Assembly (NCBI RefSeq): GCF_014641075.1
Contig: NZ_BMHP01000001.1
Coordinates: forward strand, 1,178,001 to 1,242,000
Reading direction: 5' to 3'
From: Paenibacillus nasutitermitis
GTDB lineage: Bacteria > Bacillota > Bacilli > Paenibacillales > Paenibacillaceae
Length of the DNA stretch: 64,000 bases
Shown: in pieces, positions 8,350 to 17,934 of the stretch
Position numbering within the stretch: the stretch's first letter is position 1
How the letters are laid out: the number at the start of each line of letters is the position of its first letter
Made by a program: the position numbers and the translations under genes
Notes under the pieces: model-generated
What the model was told of the DNA's origin: nothing
Seen by the model: the letters and a program-made list of their open reading frames with translations, nothing else
The model's database searches: none

Positions 8350-10056
8350 ATGAGTTTGAATTTGATTCTGATGCTGATACAAGTGTTTTTTGCGATCGTG
8401 ATCGGATTGTATTTCTGGAATTTATTGCGCAATCAGAAAACCAACCGGTCGGCTGTTGACAAGGAGTCCCGCAAGGAGATGGATAAGCTGCGCAAGCTTC
8501 GTTCGGTCTCGCTGACTAAACCGCTGTCCGAGAAAACGCGTCCGCAATCGATTAACGATATCGTAGGTCAACGTGATGGATTGCGGGCCTTGAAAGCGGC
8601 TCTATGCAGCGCTAACCCGCAGCATGTCATTATTTATGGACCTCCGGGAGTCGGGAAGACCGCGGCCGCCCGTGTTGTTCTGGAGGAAGCTAAGAAGAAT
8701 CCGACCTCGCCATTCTTGCCCGAAGCTAAATTTACTGAGATTGATGCCACGACCGCCCGTTTCGACGAAAGGGGCATTGCGGATCCGCTGATTGGTTCCG
8801 TGCATGATCCGATTTACCAAGGTGCTGGTGCGATGGGGGTTGCCGGGATTCCTCAGCCCAAGCCCGGTGCCGTGACCAAAGCTCATGGCGGCATGCTCTT
8901 TATCGATGAGATCGGCGAACTGCATCCCATCCAAATGAACAAGCTGCTGAAAGTCCTGGAAGACCGCAAGGTCTATCTGGAAAGTGCGTATTATAATTCC
9001 GAAGACACATCCATTCCCATGTATATTCATGATATTTTTCAAAATGGGCTTCCTGCTGATTTCAGGTTGGTGGGGGCGACAACCCGGTCTCCACAGGAGA
9101 TTCCGCCAGCGCTTCGTTCCAGATGTATGGAAATCTATTTCCGGCCGCTGCTGCCTGATGAAATTGCCCAAATTTCAGTTAATGCTTTGAAGAAGATTGG
9201 GCTTCCGTCCTGTCAGGAAGCTATTGACGTTGTAACTCGTTATGCGACGAATGGCCGTGAGGCGGTTAATGTCATTCAGCTGGCAGCCGGCCTGGCTTTA
9301 TCGGAATCGCGCGAAGCGATTTCGGCCGCAGACGTCGAGTGGGTCGTCAATAGCAGCCAGATTCCGCCAAGACCGGATCGGAAGGTTCCCGCACAGCCGC
9401 AGATCGGATTTGTTAACGGCCTTGCTGTATATGGGCCGAATATGGGCACGATGCTGGAGATCGAAGTGAGCGCTATTGCCGCAAGGCCTGGTAAAGGAAA
9501 TTATACGATCACAGGCGTTGTGGAGGAGGAAGAACTGGGCGGAGGGAGCAGCAGAACGATACGCCGCAAAAGCATGGCCAAGGGATCAGTGGAAAATGTG
9601 CTGACAGTGCTGCGGCGGATCGGGTTCAAGCCGGAGAACTTTGATCTGCATATCAATTTCCCCGGCGGCACGCCGATTGACGGGCCTTCTGCGGGAATAG
9701 CCATGGCGACCGCAATCGCTTCGGCGATAAAATGCGAGCCTGTAGACAACAAGCTTGCTATGACGGGTGAAGTCGGTATCCATGGGGACGTCAAACCGGT
9801 TGGCGGCGTATTGGCCAAGGTGGAGGCTGCTTTCCAGGCTGGAGCGGATACGGTCATCATCCCGAGGGAGAACTGGCAGGCGATATTTGCGGACCTGCAG
9901 GGACTGCAAATCGTTCCAGTCGGTCATATCGATGAGGTATTCAAGCATGTTTTCCGCGATATGGATAAGCTGATACCCGCGCTTCAGCCATCATCTGCAA
10001 GCGAGGTTTTTATCACCCCCAGTCTCCCCTATTTGCAGGCGGATTCCGTTGAGTGA
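8350..10056 (+). CDS. lonB: LonB, ATP-dependent membrane-anchored Lon-like protease
   Basis: 568 residues from the ATG at 8350, chosen because the N-terminus (MSLNLILMLIQVFFAIVIGLYFWNLL) then matches B. subtilis LonB; GAGAGGAG lies upstream. One N-terminal membrane anchor (about 5-25) is followed by an AAA+ domain (Walker A GPPGVGKT, 97-104; LFIDEIGELHPIQMNKLLKVLEDRK) and a C-terminal Lon peptidase domain. The Ser-Lys dyad is Ser447 (DGPSAGIAMA) and Lys490, 43 residues apart as in the family. In Bacillus LonB acts in the forespore. The gene pair lonB-lonA is conserved. Confidence 0.96.
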   Translation: MSLNLILMLIQVFFAIVIGLYFWNLLRNQKTNRSAVDKESRKEMDKLRKLRSVSLTKPLSEKTRPQSINDIVGQRDGLRALKAALCSANPQHVIIYGPPGVGKTAAARVVLEEAKKNPTSPFLPEAKFTEIDATTARFDERGIADPLIGSVHDPIYQGAGAMGVAGIPQPKPGAVTKAHGGMLFIDEIGELHPIQMNKLLKVLEDRKVYLESAYYNSEDTSIPMYIHDIFQNGLPADFRLVGATTRSPQEIPPALRSRCMEIYFRPLLPDEIAQISVNALKKIGLPSCQEAIDVVTRYATNGREAVNVIQLAAGLALSESREAISAADVEWVVNSSQIPPRPDRKVPAQPQIGFVNGLAVYGPNMGTMLEIEVSAIAARPGKGNYTITGVVEEEELGGGSSRTIRRKSMAKGSVENVLTVLRRIGFKPENFDLHINFPGGTPIDGPSAGIAMATAIASAIKCEPVDNKLAMTGEVGIHGDVKPVGGVLAKVEAAFQAGADTVIIPRENWQAIFADLQGLQIVPVGHIDEVFKHVFRDMDKLIPALQPSSASEVFITPSLPYLQADSVE

Positions 10057-10142
10057 TAAAATAGAGACAGGCACAATAGTCAAAAGCCTTATTTTCCTTC
10101 AAACAAAAGGGATGAAATTGCTTCAAGAACGGAGGTGCTGGT

Positions 10143-12485
10143 ATGGGACCTGCAAAATGGAAAGGTCGAAGGCTGCCCCTGCTACCGCTCAGAGGGCTGC
10201 TTGTATACCCCAGCATGGTGCTTCATCTTGATGTCGGCAGAGATAAATCGGTTCGCGCATTAGACCGTGCCATGCTGGACGATCATATGATTCTACTGTG
10301 CTCGCAATCAGAGGTCAATATTGAAGAACCGACTCAAGAAGATATTTACCGCGTCGGCACGATCGCGCGCGTCAGACAAATGCTCAAGCTGCCAAACGGC
10401 ACGATCCGCGTACTGGTGGAAGGGGTCAACAGGGCGGAAATCATGGATTACCTGCCCAATGACGATTTTTACGAGGTGACGGTCAAGGAAATGCCGGAAG
10501 AGGAATCCAGCGATCCCGAAATCGATGCGCTCATGAGAACGGTATTGAACCAGTTCGAGCATTATATTAATTTATCGAAGAAGGTGACGCCGGAGACACT
10601 GGCTGCTGTTTCTGATATTGACGAACCCGGACGGCTCGCTGATGTGATTACAAGCCACCTGACGCTCAAAATTAAAGACAAACAGGATATATTGGAAACC
10701 ATTGATGTTCGTGACCGTCTGGAGAAACTGCTCGATATATTGAATAATGAGCGGGAAGTGCTGGAGCTTGAACGCAAGATCAGCCAGCGCGTCAAGAAAC
10801 AGATGGAAAAAACGCAGAAGGAATACTATTTGCGTGAGCAAATGAAAGCCATCCAGAAAGAACTTGGCGAGAAGGAAGGCCGCGCTGGAGAAGTGGAAGA
10901 GCTTCGCACGCTGATGGCGGAAGCCGAGCTTCCCGATAAAGTGAAAGAAAAGGTCGAGAAGGAAATCGACCGCTTGGAGAAAATGCCGGCGTCATCCGCA
11001 GAGGGCGGCGTCATTCGCAATTATATCGATTGGCTACTTTCTCTGCCCTGGAATAAGAAAACGGAAGATGATCTGGATGTAGCCAAAGCGGAAATGATAC
11101 TGAATGAGGATCATTATGGTTTGGAGAAGCCGAAAGAACGGGTACTGGAATATTTGGCTGTCCAGCAGCTTGTGAAGAAGCTGAAAGGGCCGATTCTATG
11201 TCTGGTTGGGCCTCCTGGTGTGGGTAAAACCTCTTTGGCGCGTTCCATTGCCAAATCCCTGGGCAGGCAGTTCGTGCGCATCTCGCTTGGCGGTGTAAGG
11301 GATGAAGCAGAAATCCGCGGACATCGGCGCACGTATGTGGGAGCGATGCCGGGACGTATCGTGCAAGGGATGAAAACAGCGGGAACACGAAATCCCGTAT
11401 TCCTGCTGGATGAAATTGACAAGATGGCAATGGATTTCCGTGGAGATCCCGCTTCGGCGCTGCTGGAGGTGCTGGATCCCGAGCAGAATAATTCGTTCAG
11501 CGATCACTTTATTGAGGTCCCGTTTGATCTGTCGAACGTGATGTTTGTGACAACGGCCAATGCGGTGCATAATATTCCGCGGCCTTTGCTGGATCGTATG
11601 GAAATGCTGTATATTCCAGGCTATACGGAGCTGGAAAAGCTGCAAATAGCCGAACGTTATCTTCTGCCCAAGCAAAAAAGGGAACACGGTTTGCAGGAAG
11701 AGCAGCTACTTCTGAACGAAACCGCCATGATGCAGGTTATTCGCGAATATACGAGGGAATCGGGTGTGCGGAATCTGGAACAGCAGGTTGCAGCAATATG
11801 CCGGAAGGCTGCCAAAGCCATTGTTTCCGATCCGGAACGCACGCCAATCGAGGTGGATGCGGTCAAAGTGAAGGAATGGCTTGGACCTGCGAAATTCCGT
11901 TATGGCATGGCTGAAGTTGAAGACCAGGTCGGGGCGGTTACCGGCCTTGCCTGGACGGAAGTCGGCGGTGATACGCTTGTAATCGAAGTAACGGTTCTTC
12001 CGGGCAGCGGGAAGCTGACGCTTACAGGCAAGCTTGGAGATGTCATGAAGGAATCGGCTCAGGCGGCATTCAGCTATACGCGCTCCAAAGCCAAAGAGCT
12101 CAACATCGACCCTGATTTCCATGAGAAAAATGATATCCATATTCATATCCCGGAGGGCGCTATTCCCAAAGACGGCCCATCCGCAGGGATTACGATGGCG
12201 ACTGCCTTAATATCCGCATTAACAGGACGTTTTGTATCCAGGGAAGTGGCCATGACCGGAGAGATCACGCTGCGCGGCCGCGTATTGCCCATTGGGGGCC
12301 TGAAAGAAAAGTCATTGGCCGCGCATCGGGCCGGTATCAAAAAAGTGCTTCTTCCCAAAGAGAATGAGCGCGATTTGCGCGACATTCCGGATAGTGTAAG
12401 AAACGATCTGGAATTTATTCCAGTCAGCCATATGGATGAGGTGCTGCAGCACGCTCTTACGCAGCTGCCTATTCAGACGCATTAG
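10143..12485 (+). CDS. lonA: LonA, cytosolic ATP-dependent Lon protease
   Basis: 780 residues. A GGAGGTG ribosome site precedes the ATG. The N-terminal substrate domain begins [24 protein letters not shown] coiled coil (about 190-260) and an AAA+ domain follow (Walker [38 protein letters not shown]). The C-terminal peptidase has the dyad Ser680 ([10 protein letters not shown]) and Lys723 ([14 protein letters not shown]). It degrades damaged and short-lived regulatory proteins. No CIRCE element was seen in the 86-bp gap after lonB. It is probably cotranscribed with engB, 18 bp downstream. Confidence 0.97.
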   Translation: MGPAKWKGRRLPLLPLRGLLVYPSMVLHLDVGRDKSVRALDRAMLDDHMILLCSQSEVNIEEPTQEDIYRVGTIARVRQMLKLPNGTIRVLVEGVNRAEIMDYLPNDDFYEVTVKEMPEEESSDPEIDALMRTVLNQFEHYINLSKKVTPETLAAVSDIDEPGRLADVITSHLTLKIKDKQDILETIDVRDRLEKLLDILNNEREVLELERKISQRVKKQMEKTQKEYYLREQMKAIQKELGEKEGRAGEVEELRTLMAEAELPDKVKEKVEKEIDRLEKMPASSAEGGVIRNYIDWLLSLPWNKKTEDDLDVAKAEMILNEDHYGLEKPKERVLEYLAVQQLVKKLKGPILCLVGPPGVGKTSLARSIAKSLGRQFVRISLGGVRDEAEIRGHRRTYVGAMPGRIVQGMKTAGTRNPVFLLDEIDKMAMDFRGDPASALLEVLDPEQNNSFSDHFIEVPFDLSNVMFVTTANAVHNIPRPLLDRMEMLYIPGYTELEKLQIAERYLLPKQKREHGLQEEQLLLNETAMMQVIREYTRESGVRNLEQQVAAICRKAAKAIVSDPERTPIEVDAVKVKEWLGPAKFRYGMAEVEDQVGAVTGLAWTEVGGDTLVIEVTVLPGSGKLTLTGKLGDVMKESAQAAFSYTRSKAKELNIDPDFHEKNDIHIHIPEGAIPKDGPSAGITMATALISALTGRFVSREVAMTGEITLRGRVLPIGGLKEKSLAAHRAGIKKVLLPKENERDLRDIPDSVRNDLEFIPVSHMDEVLQHALTQLPIQTH

Positions 12486-12503
12486 AAAGCAGGTCATCGA
12501 AGC

Positions 12504-13148
12504 ATGAATATCAATAAAGCAGAATTTGTAATCAGTGCCGTTGAGCCCTCGCAATACCCCGAGGACGCCTTGCCAGAGATTGCTCTGGCAGGGCGTTCGA
12601 ATGTCGGGAAATCATCATTGATCAATAAATTGATTCAACGCAAAAACCTCGCCCGCACCAGCTCACAACCGGGAAAAACCCAGCAGCTGAATTATTACCG
12701 TATCGAGGAGAGGCTTTATTTCATCGATTTCCCAGGTTACGGTTATGCTAAAGTATCCAAAACCCAGCGCGAACAGTGGGGCAAAATGATTGAACGGTTT
12801 CTGCAAAACAGGCAGCCGCTCAAAATGGTCATGCTGATCATTGACGTCCGCCATGAGCCTTCCAAGGACGACAAGATGATGTATGACTGGCTCAAGTTTT
12901 ATGATATTCCCGTCTGCATTGTAGTGACCAAAGCAGATAAAATACCACGCAGCAAATGGGACAAGCATATTAAGATGATTAAAAATACGCTGGGCACTCT
13001 GCCGGGAGAACCGATTGTGCTGTTCTCCTCAGAGACTGGTCTTGGCCGCGACGAAGTCTGGAGCATTATTGTGGAACGGATTTCGGAAGCCCAGGAAGAA
13101 GAGGCAGAGCAAGAAGAGAAGGAAGACCTTGATGTTTCCTCCGAATAA
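12504..13148 (+). CDS. engB: EngB/YsxC, GTPase for 50S ribosome assembly
   Basis: 214 residues of the TrmE-Era-EngA-EngB class. G1 is [11 protein letters not shown], the G2 region [11 protein letters not shown]3 [11 protein letters not shown] and G4 VVTKADK. The C-terminal acidic tail ([20 protein letters not shown]) is longer than usual. It is essential for late assembly of the large subunit in B. subtilis, where it also follows lonA. Confidence 0.96.
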   Translation: MNINKAEFVISAVEPSQYPEDALPEIALAGRSNVGKSSLINKLIQRKNLARTSSQPGKTQQLNYYRIEERLYFIDFPGYGYAKVSKTQREQWGKMIERFLQNRQPLKMVMLIIDVRHEPSKDDKMMYDWLKFYDIPVCIVVTKADKIPRSKWDKHIKMIKNTLGTLPGEPIVLFSSETGLGRDEVWSIIVERISEAQEEEAEQEEKEDLDVSSE

Positions 13149-13316
13149 CGAGGATACTGTACTAAATGATGTCTTCGTGGGAGATTCTTCGCGATTATTC
13201 TAAAATATGCGTGAATATCAAGAACAACCGGCAGGAATAAACCGCAATGATGAAGTATAATATATTTAAGAAAAGTGTTAGCAAAGGTGCACGTTTATAG
13301 AATTGAGGAGATTTTT

Positions 13317-13907
13317 ATGGCTCAGCGGATAGCCACGGAATACGTCAAAGCTTCTCTGCAATTAATGGCTGATGAGATGGCGGGATTTGTTCGTTTCTTC
13401 GAAGAGCATCATATTGAACAGCAAGTCAAGGTGCTGGATAACGGCAATCACGAGATGATTCTCGAAGACCAAGCAGGACAAGAAGAAGTCCGCTTAATAT
13501 TTGAACGTCAAGAAGATCGTTTCATTTGTGAACTTTCCTGCCGGTTGGTTAAGCCTAAATTAACAAATATCATGCGCAAAGCGGTAGCTGTATTCCGCGG
13601 CAATGCCATTGTGAACCGGATTTATCCGTCCTATACCATGGTTTATTATTATGAGTTGGGATGCGTCCGCAAAATTGTGGAGAACACAGCCGGAGAGAAG
13701 CGCGTTGTTTTTGAATACAAAAACACAATCGGCCAGCTTGAAGAGCGGTTTCGCAGCAACGATGTTGAACGCGAGATCAAGAAGATACATCGGACGATCA
13801 ATGAACTGCTTGATCTGCGCAATCAATGCACGGACCGCGAACAGATTGACGGAATCGATGAGAGCCTGAAACGTCACACACGTCATTTATTCGTACTGGA
13901 AGCTTAA
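13317..13907 (+). CDS. Conserved-looking hypothetical protein between engB and speD
   Basis: 196 residues from the ATG at 13317, which has GAGGAG seven bases upstream; the reading frame extends further 5' without a better ribosome site. It is soluble, with no signal peptide and mixed charge. The C-terminal third (VEREIKKIHRTINELLDLRNQCTDREQIDGIDESLKRHTRHL) is predicted helical or coiled coil. The middle (NIMRKAVAVFRGNAIVNRIYPSYTMVYYYELGCVRKI) is beta-like. I do not recognise the family. It has its own terminator, a TATAAT at 13256-13261 lies upstream, and codon use resembles its neighbours, so it is a real single-gene unit. Confidence 0.75.
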   Translation: MAQRIATEYVKASLQLMADEMAGFVRFFEEHHIEQQVKVLDNGNHEMILEDQAGQEEVRLIFERQEDRFICELSCRLVKPKLTNIMRKAVAVFRGNAIVNRIYPSYTMVYYYELGCVRKIVENTAGEKRVVFEYKNTIGQLEERFRSNDVEREIKKIHRTINELLDLRNQCTDREQIDGIDESLKRHTRHLFVLEA

Positions 13908-13943
13908 TAAGCTTAATCCTCATGCTATTATATGCAAGTTTCG

Positions 13944-13970
13944 AGCCGCCGGCCCTGGCGGCTTTTTTAT
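13944..13970 (+). terminator. Rho-independent terminator
   Basis: AGCCGCC / GGCGGCT stem with a short loop (GGCCCT) and a TTTTTT tract. It ends the 196-aa gene. Confidence 0.9.
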
Positions 13971-14073
13971 TATTGTGGCACCTCGTACCGCCAGTTAGAG
14001 CATCGGAAATTTCGCTTAAAAGCTCGTTATAGGCGCTTATGCGATTCTTATTGTTAAGATTTCAAAAAAAGTA

Positions 14074-14102
14074 TTGCTTTTATCTGCGATAGATGTTATT
14101 TT
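14074..14102 (+). promoter_or_regulatory. SigA-type promoter of speD
   Basis: TTGCTT (14074-14079), 17-bp spacer, TATTTT (14097-14102). It lies about 150 bp before speD, leaving a long structured leader. Confidence 0.5.
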
Positions 14103-14123
14103 TATTCTCGTTGAAAAGAATAT

Positions 14124-14200
14124 TAGGAACCAGGATTCACTCAGGACATGGTAATGTTGCGAGAGATTATTCCCTCGGGCAGTGAATGACGTAGGTCCTA
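14124..14200 (+). ncRNA. Structured 5' leader of speD (candidate cis-regulatory RNA)
   Basis: Three stems close on each other. P1 is TAGGA(A)CC (14124-14131) with GGTCCTA (14194-14200). P2 is ATTCACT (14135-14141) with AGTGAAT (14181-14187). P3 is an inner hairpin, CGAGAGA (14160-14166) with TCCCTCG (14171-14177). The 5' strand of P1 (TAGGAA) is also complementary to TTCCTA (14227-14232) directly before the speD ribosome site, so an alternative fold is possible. I know no named riboswitch with this layout. Confidence 0.5.
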
Positions 14201-14250
14201 GCGGATGAAAGTTTTCAAACATTTTATTCCTAGGAAGGGGGAACCGAAAG

Positions 14251-14649
14251 ATGGAATACTCAACTTTCGGAAGACACGTTGCTGTTGACACTTGGGGTGT
14301 AGACTTCGATTTGCTCAACAACGCGGAATTTTTACAAGCCCAAATGGTGGAGGCTGCTGAAAGCTGCGGCGCTACCGTACTCTCTGTGCAAGGCAAACAA
14401 TTTGAGCCACAAGGCGCAACCGTTCTTGTACTGCTGTCTGAAAGTCATCTCTCCATTCACACGTATCCTGAGAAGGGTTTTGCTGCTCTTGACTGTTATA
14501 CGTGCGGAGAAACAGTGGATCCGCAGCTTGCGATCGACTACATGCTGTCTGTTTTGAAACCGACAAAGACTCATGCCAAGAAATTGATTCGTGGAATGGG
14601 CGAGTTGCAGGTTGTAGAACCGGATTTGAAGCAAGTCGAGCTTGTGTAA
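14251..14649 (+). CDS. speD: S-adenosylmethionine decarboxylase proenzyme (prokaryotic, class 1B)
   Basis: 132 residues. It makes decarboxylated AdoMet for spermidine synthesis. The proenzyme cleaves itself between Glu64 and Ser65 in LLSESHLSIHTYPE, turning Ser65 into the pyruvoyl cofactor; His70 and Cys85 match the processing and catalytic residues of the family. A strong AGGAAGGGGG site precedes the ATG. No spermidine synthase gene lies nearby. It is monocistronic, with its own leader and terminator, and placed between engB and hemA, which are much closer in B. subtilis. Confidence 0.96.
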   Translation: MEYSTFGRHVAVDTWGVDFDLLNNAEFLQAQMVEAAESCGATVLSVQGKQFEPQGATVLVLLSESHLSIHTYPEKGFAALDCYTCGETVDPQLAIDYMLSVLKPTKTHAKKLIRGMGELQVVEPDLKQVELV

Positions 14650-14671
14650 CATTTTTCATATGACTGTGAAC

Positions 14672-14702
14672 AATGACCACGATATAATCGTGGTCATTTT
14701 TA
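14672..14702 (+). terminator. Rho-independent terminator after speD
   Basis: Perfect 12-bp stem AATGACCACGAT / ATCGTGGTCATT with a 3-nt loop and following TTT. Confidence 0.9.
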
Positions 14703-14723
14703 ATGTGATTTTAGAATGCGGTT

Positions 14724-14791
14724 GAATCAATTTCATATTGCGAATTCCCTAATTATGAAATTGATTCGGTTTTCAAACAATTTTCATAATT
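14724..14791. repeat. Two overlapping palindromes upstream of hemA
   Basis: Segment 1, GAATCAATTTCATA (14724-14737), is perfectly complementary to segment 2, TATGAAATTGATTC (14754-14767). The same segment 2 (14751-14763, AATTATGAAATTG) is also complementary, with one bulge, to segment 3, CAATTTTCATAATT (14778-14791). The middle segment can therefore pair with either side. The site lies just upstream of the hemA -10 box and could be an operator or an alternative RNA fold. Confidence 0.75.
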
Positions 14792-14816
14792 GCAGGAGTA
14801 CAGGTTGTCGAACTAT

Positions 14817-14824
14817 GCTATAAT
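14817..14824 (+). promoter_or_regulatory. Extended -10 promoter of the hem operon
   Basis: TGC-TATAAT (TATAAT at 14819-14824), about 50 bp before hemA. No good -35 is visible, which fits an extended -10 or activator-dependent promoter. Confidence 0.55.
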
Positions 14825-14873
14825 TACTGAGGAATAAGACGATAATAACTGTAGGAAAGGCAGGTGAACGCGC

Positions 14874-16286
14874 ATGCACATCTTGGTTGTCGGCCTTAAT
14901 TATCGCACGGCCCCCGTTGAAGTCAGAGAGAAATTTACTTTTGATGAAAGGGAGCTGCCGGAGGCTCTTAAACAATTACAGCAGACGAACAGCGTCATGG
15001 AATGTGTCATTGTTGCGACCTGCAATCGTACCGAGCTCTATGCTGTCGTGGATCGTCCGCATCTATGCGGTCATTATATTCGTCACTTTATGGAGCAATG
15101 GTTTCAAATGCCAAGGCAGCAATTCACGACTGATCTATATATGTATGAAGATGAGCGGGCTATTGAGCATCTTTTCCGCGTGACATGCGGGCTGGATTCC
15201 ATGGTAATCGGGGAGACACAAATTCTCGGCCAGGTTAAACAGGCATTCCTGCTGGCCCAGCAGCAGAAAACAACCGGTACCATGTTCAATATGCTTTTTA
15301 AACAAGCGGTAACCCTTGCCAAGAAGGCACATTCGGAAACTTCTATCGGCGAAGCCGCCGTTTCAGTCAGCTACGCGGCTGTTGAATTGGGGAAACGGAT
15401 ATTCGGCAACTTCGGCGGAAAGACCGTTATGATTATCGGTGCAGGCAAGATGAGCGAACTGACGGCCAAGCATTTATACGCAAACGGCGTAAGCCGGGTA
15501 TTTGTGGTTAACCGTACCTATGACCGTGCAGTGGAACTTGCCGATAAATTCAATGGCATTCCATTATCCATGGAGGATGCGGTCTACCGGCTGCACGAGA
15601 CGGATATTGTGATCAGCTCGACGGGTTCAAATGGTTATGTGCTGTCCCGCGAACAGGTGGCATCGGCAATCAAGTCACGCAAATCACGTCCCTTGTTTAT
15701 GATTGACATTGCAGTGCCGCGGGATCTTGATCCTGGCATTGCGTCCGTTGAAAATGTGTTCCTTTATGATATCGATGACCTTGAGGGTATTGTGGAGAGC
15801 AACCTTGAGCAGCGCCGGACAGAAGCGGCCAAGATCGAGACCTTCATCGCCGCTGAGCTGGATGTCTTCCGCCAGTGGTACAAGACGCTTGGAGTAGCAC
15901 CGCTTATTCGAGCTTTACAAGACAAGGCTGCTACTATCCATGAAATAACGATGGAGAGCCTGGCCAACAAGCTCCCGGACCTGGATGAGCGTCAGAAGAA
16001 GATCATCCGCAAGCTGACAAAAAGCATCGTGAACCAGATGATGCATGATCCCATTGTGAGGATTAAAGAGATGGCTGCTGAAAAACATGCCGACGATGCG
16101 ATGGACCTTTTTGTGAAATTATTCGCATTGGAAGATGAAGTCCTGGAGGCGAAACTTGAAGAGCAGAGCAGTTCCTCAAAACGAGATGACACGGGCTCTT
16201 CCAAGGAAAATGCTTCAAATTCGACTTTTGGGAACAATTTGCTTGTTCAAACAGCCTCCCGCACAATCGCAGCTGTAACCACTTAA
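14874..16286 (+). CDS. hemA: Glutamyl-tRNA reductase, first step of C5 heme synthesis
   Basis: 470 residues. It reduces glutamyl-tRNA(Glu) to glutamate-1-semialdehyde with NADPH. The catalytic Cys50 lies in VATCNRTE, the substrate domain has GLDSMVIGETQILGQVK, and the NADPH-binding fold has MIIGAGKMSELTAKHL. A dimerisation helix follows. The last ~40 residues (SSSSKRDDTGSSKENASNSTFGNN...) form a Ser/Asn-rich tail I do not see in shorter homologues. First gene of hemA-hemX-sirC-hemC-cobA/hemD-hemB-hemL. Confidence 0.97.
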   Translation: MHILVVGLNYRTAPVEVREKFTFDERELPEALKQLQQTNSVMECVIVATCNRTELYAVVDRPHLCGHYIRHFMEQWFQMPRQQFTTDLYMYEDERAIEHLFRVTCGLDSMVIGETQILGQVKQAFLLAQQQKTTGTMFNMLFKQAVTLAKKAHSETSIGEAAVSVSYAAVELGKRIFGNFGGKTVMIIGAGKMSELTAKHLYANGVSRVFVVNRTYDRAVELADKFNGIPLSMEDAVYRLHETDIVISSTGSNGYVLSREQVASAIKSRKSRPLFMIDIAVPRDLDPGIASVENVFLYDIDDLEGIVESNLEQRRTEAAKIETFIAAELDVFRQWYKTLGVAPLIRALQDKAATIHEITMESLANKLPDLDERQKKIIRKLTKSIVNQMMHDPIVRIKEMAAEKHADDAMDLFVKLFALEDEVLEAKLEEQSSSSKRDDTGSSKENASNSTFGNNLLVQTASRTIAAVTT

Positions 16287-16325
16287 TTCGTATATCGAAG
16301 GAATGGGATTCATGAGGAGATGACA

Positions 16326-16350
16326 GGCGGCGAATAGCCGCCATTTTCTT
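16326..16350 (+). terminator. Possible attenuating hairpin between hemA and hemX
   Basis: GGCGGC-GAATA-GCCGCC followed by ATTTTCTT. The stem is short but GC-rich. If active, it would lower expression of the downstream hem genes relative to hemA. Confidence 0.5.
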
Positions 16351-16386
16351 ATCCGGCGATCTCATGCCGTTCATGTGGAGGCGCCT

Positions 16387-17205
16387 ATGGTTACACAAAA
16401 CTGGTTATATGATGCAATGCTTTATATTTATGCCCTGAGCCTGTTGTTTTACTTCTCGGATTTCGTGGATCGAAACCGGAGGGCAAAACGGATGGGCACA
16501 GGGCTGCTTACTTTCGTATGGGTCCTTCAGGCTGGATTCCTGATTCAACGCATTGCCTCGCATCTGGATATGACCTTCATGAGTCTGTTTGAATATCTAT
16601 TTTTATTCTCATGGCTGCTGGTTACCGTATCGCTTGTGATGAGCCAGTTTTTCCGAATCGAATTTATCGTTTTTTTCGTAAATGTTATAGGTTTCGCTGT
16701 AATGACGCTAAATTTGTTCGGTATCGGTTCCGGCGCTTCATTGGCCCGTTGGGAGCTTGCCAGGGAATTGCTTGTGGTTCATATCAGTCTGATGATCTGT
16801 GCGTTTGCCGCATTGACGATAAGCGCTATTTTTTCCGGCATGTATTTGTTCCTGCATGGAAGACTGAAAGGCAAACGATGGACCAAAAGCGTTCAACGGC
16901 TTCCGAGCCTGGATGTGATTGACCGCTTTATGTTCCGGGCCTCGCTGATTGGCATACCGCTGCTCAGCTTGTCATTGGCAGTAGCCGTTACTTCTATATT
17001 GACAGAGGGCCGCTACAGCCTGCTGATTGACCCGAAGGTGCTTACCTCTTTTGCCGCGCTGGCGATCTATATTTATTATGTGCTGCGTCACGGCTTATTT
17101 AATAGTGCAGTCTTGAACAGCGCCCGATTTAATCTGATCAGCTTTGGTGTTTTGCTGCTCAATTTACTAATGAATAAGGCTTCTTCGTTTCATGGCTGGT
17201 CATAG
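16387..17205 (+). CDS. hemX: HemX, CcsA-type membrane protein of the hem operon
   Basis: 272 residues from the ATG at 16387, with TGGAGGCG just upstream. About eight membrane helices and the family feature WELARELLVVHISLMICAFAALTISAIFSGMYL. It belongs to the cytochrome c assembly (CcsA/CcmC-like) superfamily. In B. subtilis HemX lowers HemA levels; that role here is by homology only. It is in the same place, right after hemA. Confidence 0.9.
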   Translation: MVTQNWLYDAMLYIYALSLLFYFSDFVDRNRRAKRMGTGLLTFVWVLQAGFLIQRIASHLDMTFMSLFEYLFLFSWLLVTVSLVMSQFFRIEFIVFFVNVIGFAVMTLNLFGIGSGASLARWELARELLVVHISLMICAFAALTISAIFSGMYLFLHGRLKGKRWTKSVQRLPSLDVIDRFMFRASLIGIPLLSLSLAVAVTSILTEGRYSLLIDPKVLTSFAALAIYIYYVLRHGLFNSAVLNSARFNLISFGVLLLNLLMNKASSFHGWS

Positions 17206-17253
17206 AACAGACTCCTTAGGCCTTATACGCAAAGGAAAGCGGGTGCAGGAATA

Positions 17254-17934
17254 ATGGCTGATTATTATCCCATGATGGTTAGCCTGAAAGGTAAGCGCTG
17301 CGTTGTGTTCGGAGGGGGGGCTATTGCCACCCGCAAGGTGAAGGGGCTGGTGGAGTCGGGAGCAGACCGTGTTGAGATTGTTAGTCCCGATCTTTCCCAT
17401 GAGCTCCAGCAAATGGTACGGATCGGGGCTATCGTGCACCGACAAAGGGAATACAAAGAAGAGGATTTGGCGGAGGCTTTCCTTATCTTCGCCGCAACGG
17501 ACAACTACAAGGTCAACCAGTCGATTGCAATGGCCGCTGAACGCAGCGGGCTATTATGCAACGCAGCGCACAAAGCGGAAGAGGGAACTTTTGTGACGCC
17601 CGCGGTGGTCCGAAGAGGAGAACTGCTGCTGGCTGTCGCAACCGGGGGTGCTAGTCCCTTGCTTGCCGCCCGGATAAAGCGGGATCTTGAAGCACGTTAC
17701 GGGGAAGAACTTGTCCATGACACGGCAAGGTTAAAGCTCCTTCGCGAGCGCGTTCAGTCGGAAGAACCTGATGAGAAACGAAGACAATTGATTTTAAAGC
17801 TGGCTGTAGAGGACCTATTTTCCAATTCATCGGAAGTCAGATCTACAGTTGAGTGCCTGGTATCAATAGATGCAGAAATCGGTAATTGGCTAAGAGCGCT
17901 TCAGCAGAAGGCAGACAGGGGGCATGAGAAATGA
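17254..17934 (+). CDS. sirC: Precorrin-2 dehydrogenase / sirohydrochlorin ferrochelatase-type protein
   Basis: 226 residues similar to the N-terminal part of CysG and yeast Met8. The Rossmann motif is [21 protein letters not shown], followed by [58 protein letters not shown]. It oxidises precorrin-2 to sirohydrochlorin; whether it also inserts iron cannot be told. With the methyltransferase half of the CobA-HemD fusion downstream it forms a siroheme branch inside the heme operon. It overlaps hemC by 4 bp. Confidence 0.92.
   Translation: MADYYPMMVSLKGKRCVVFGGGAIATRKVKGLVESGADRVEIVSPDLSHELQQMVRIGAIVHRQREYKEEDLAEAFLIFAATDNYKVNQSIAMAAERSGLLCNAAHKAEEGTFVTPAVVRRGELLLAVATGGASPLLAARIKRDLEARYGEELVHDTARLKLLRERVQSEEPDEKRRQLILKLAVEDLFSNSSEVRSTVECLVSIDAEIGNWLRALQQKADRGHEK

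Noticed and set aside
10057-10142. CIRCE or other heat-shock operator before lonA
   Set aside because: No TTAGCACTC-N9-GAGTGCTAA or close variant is present.
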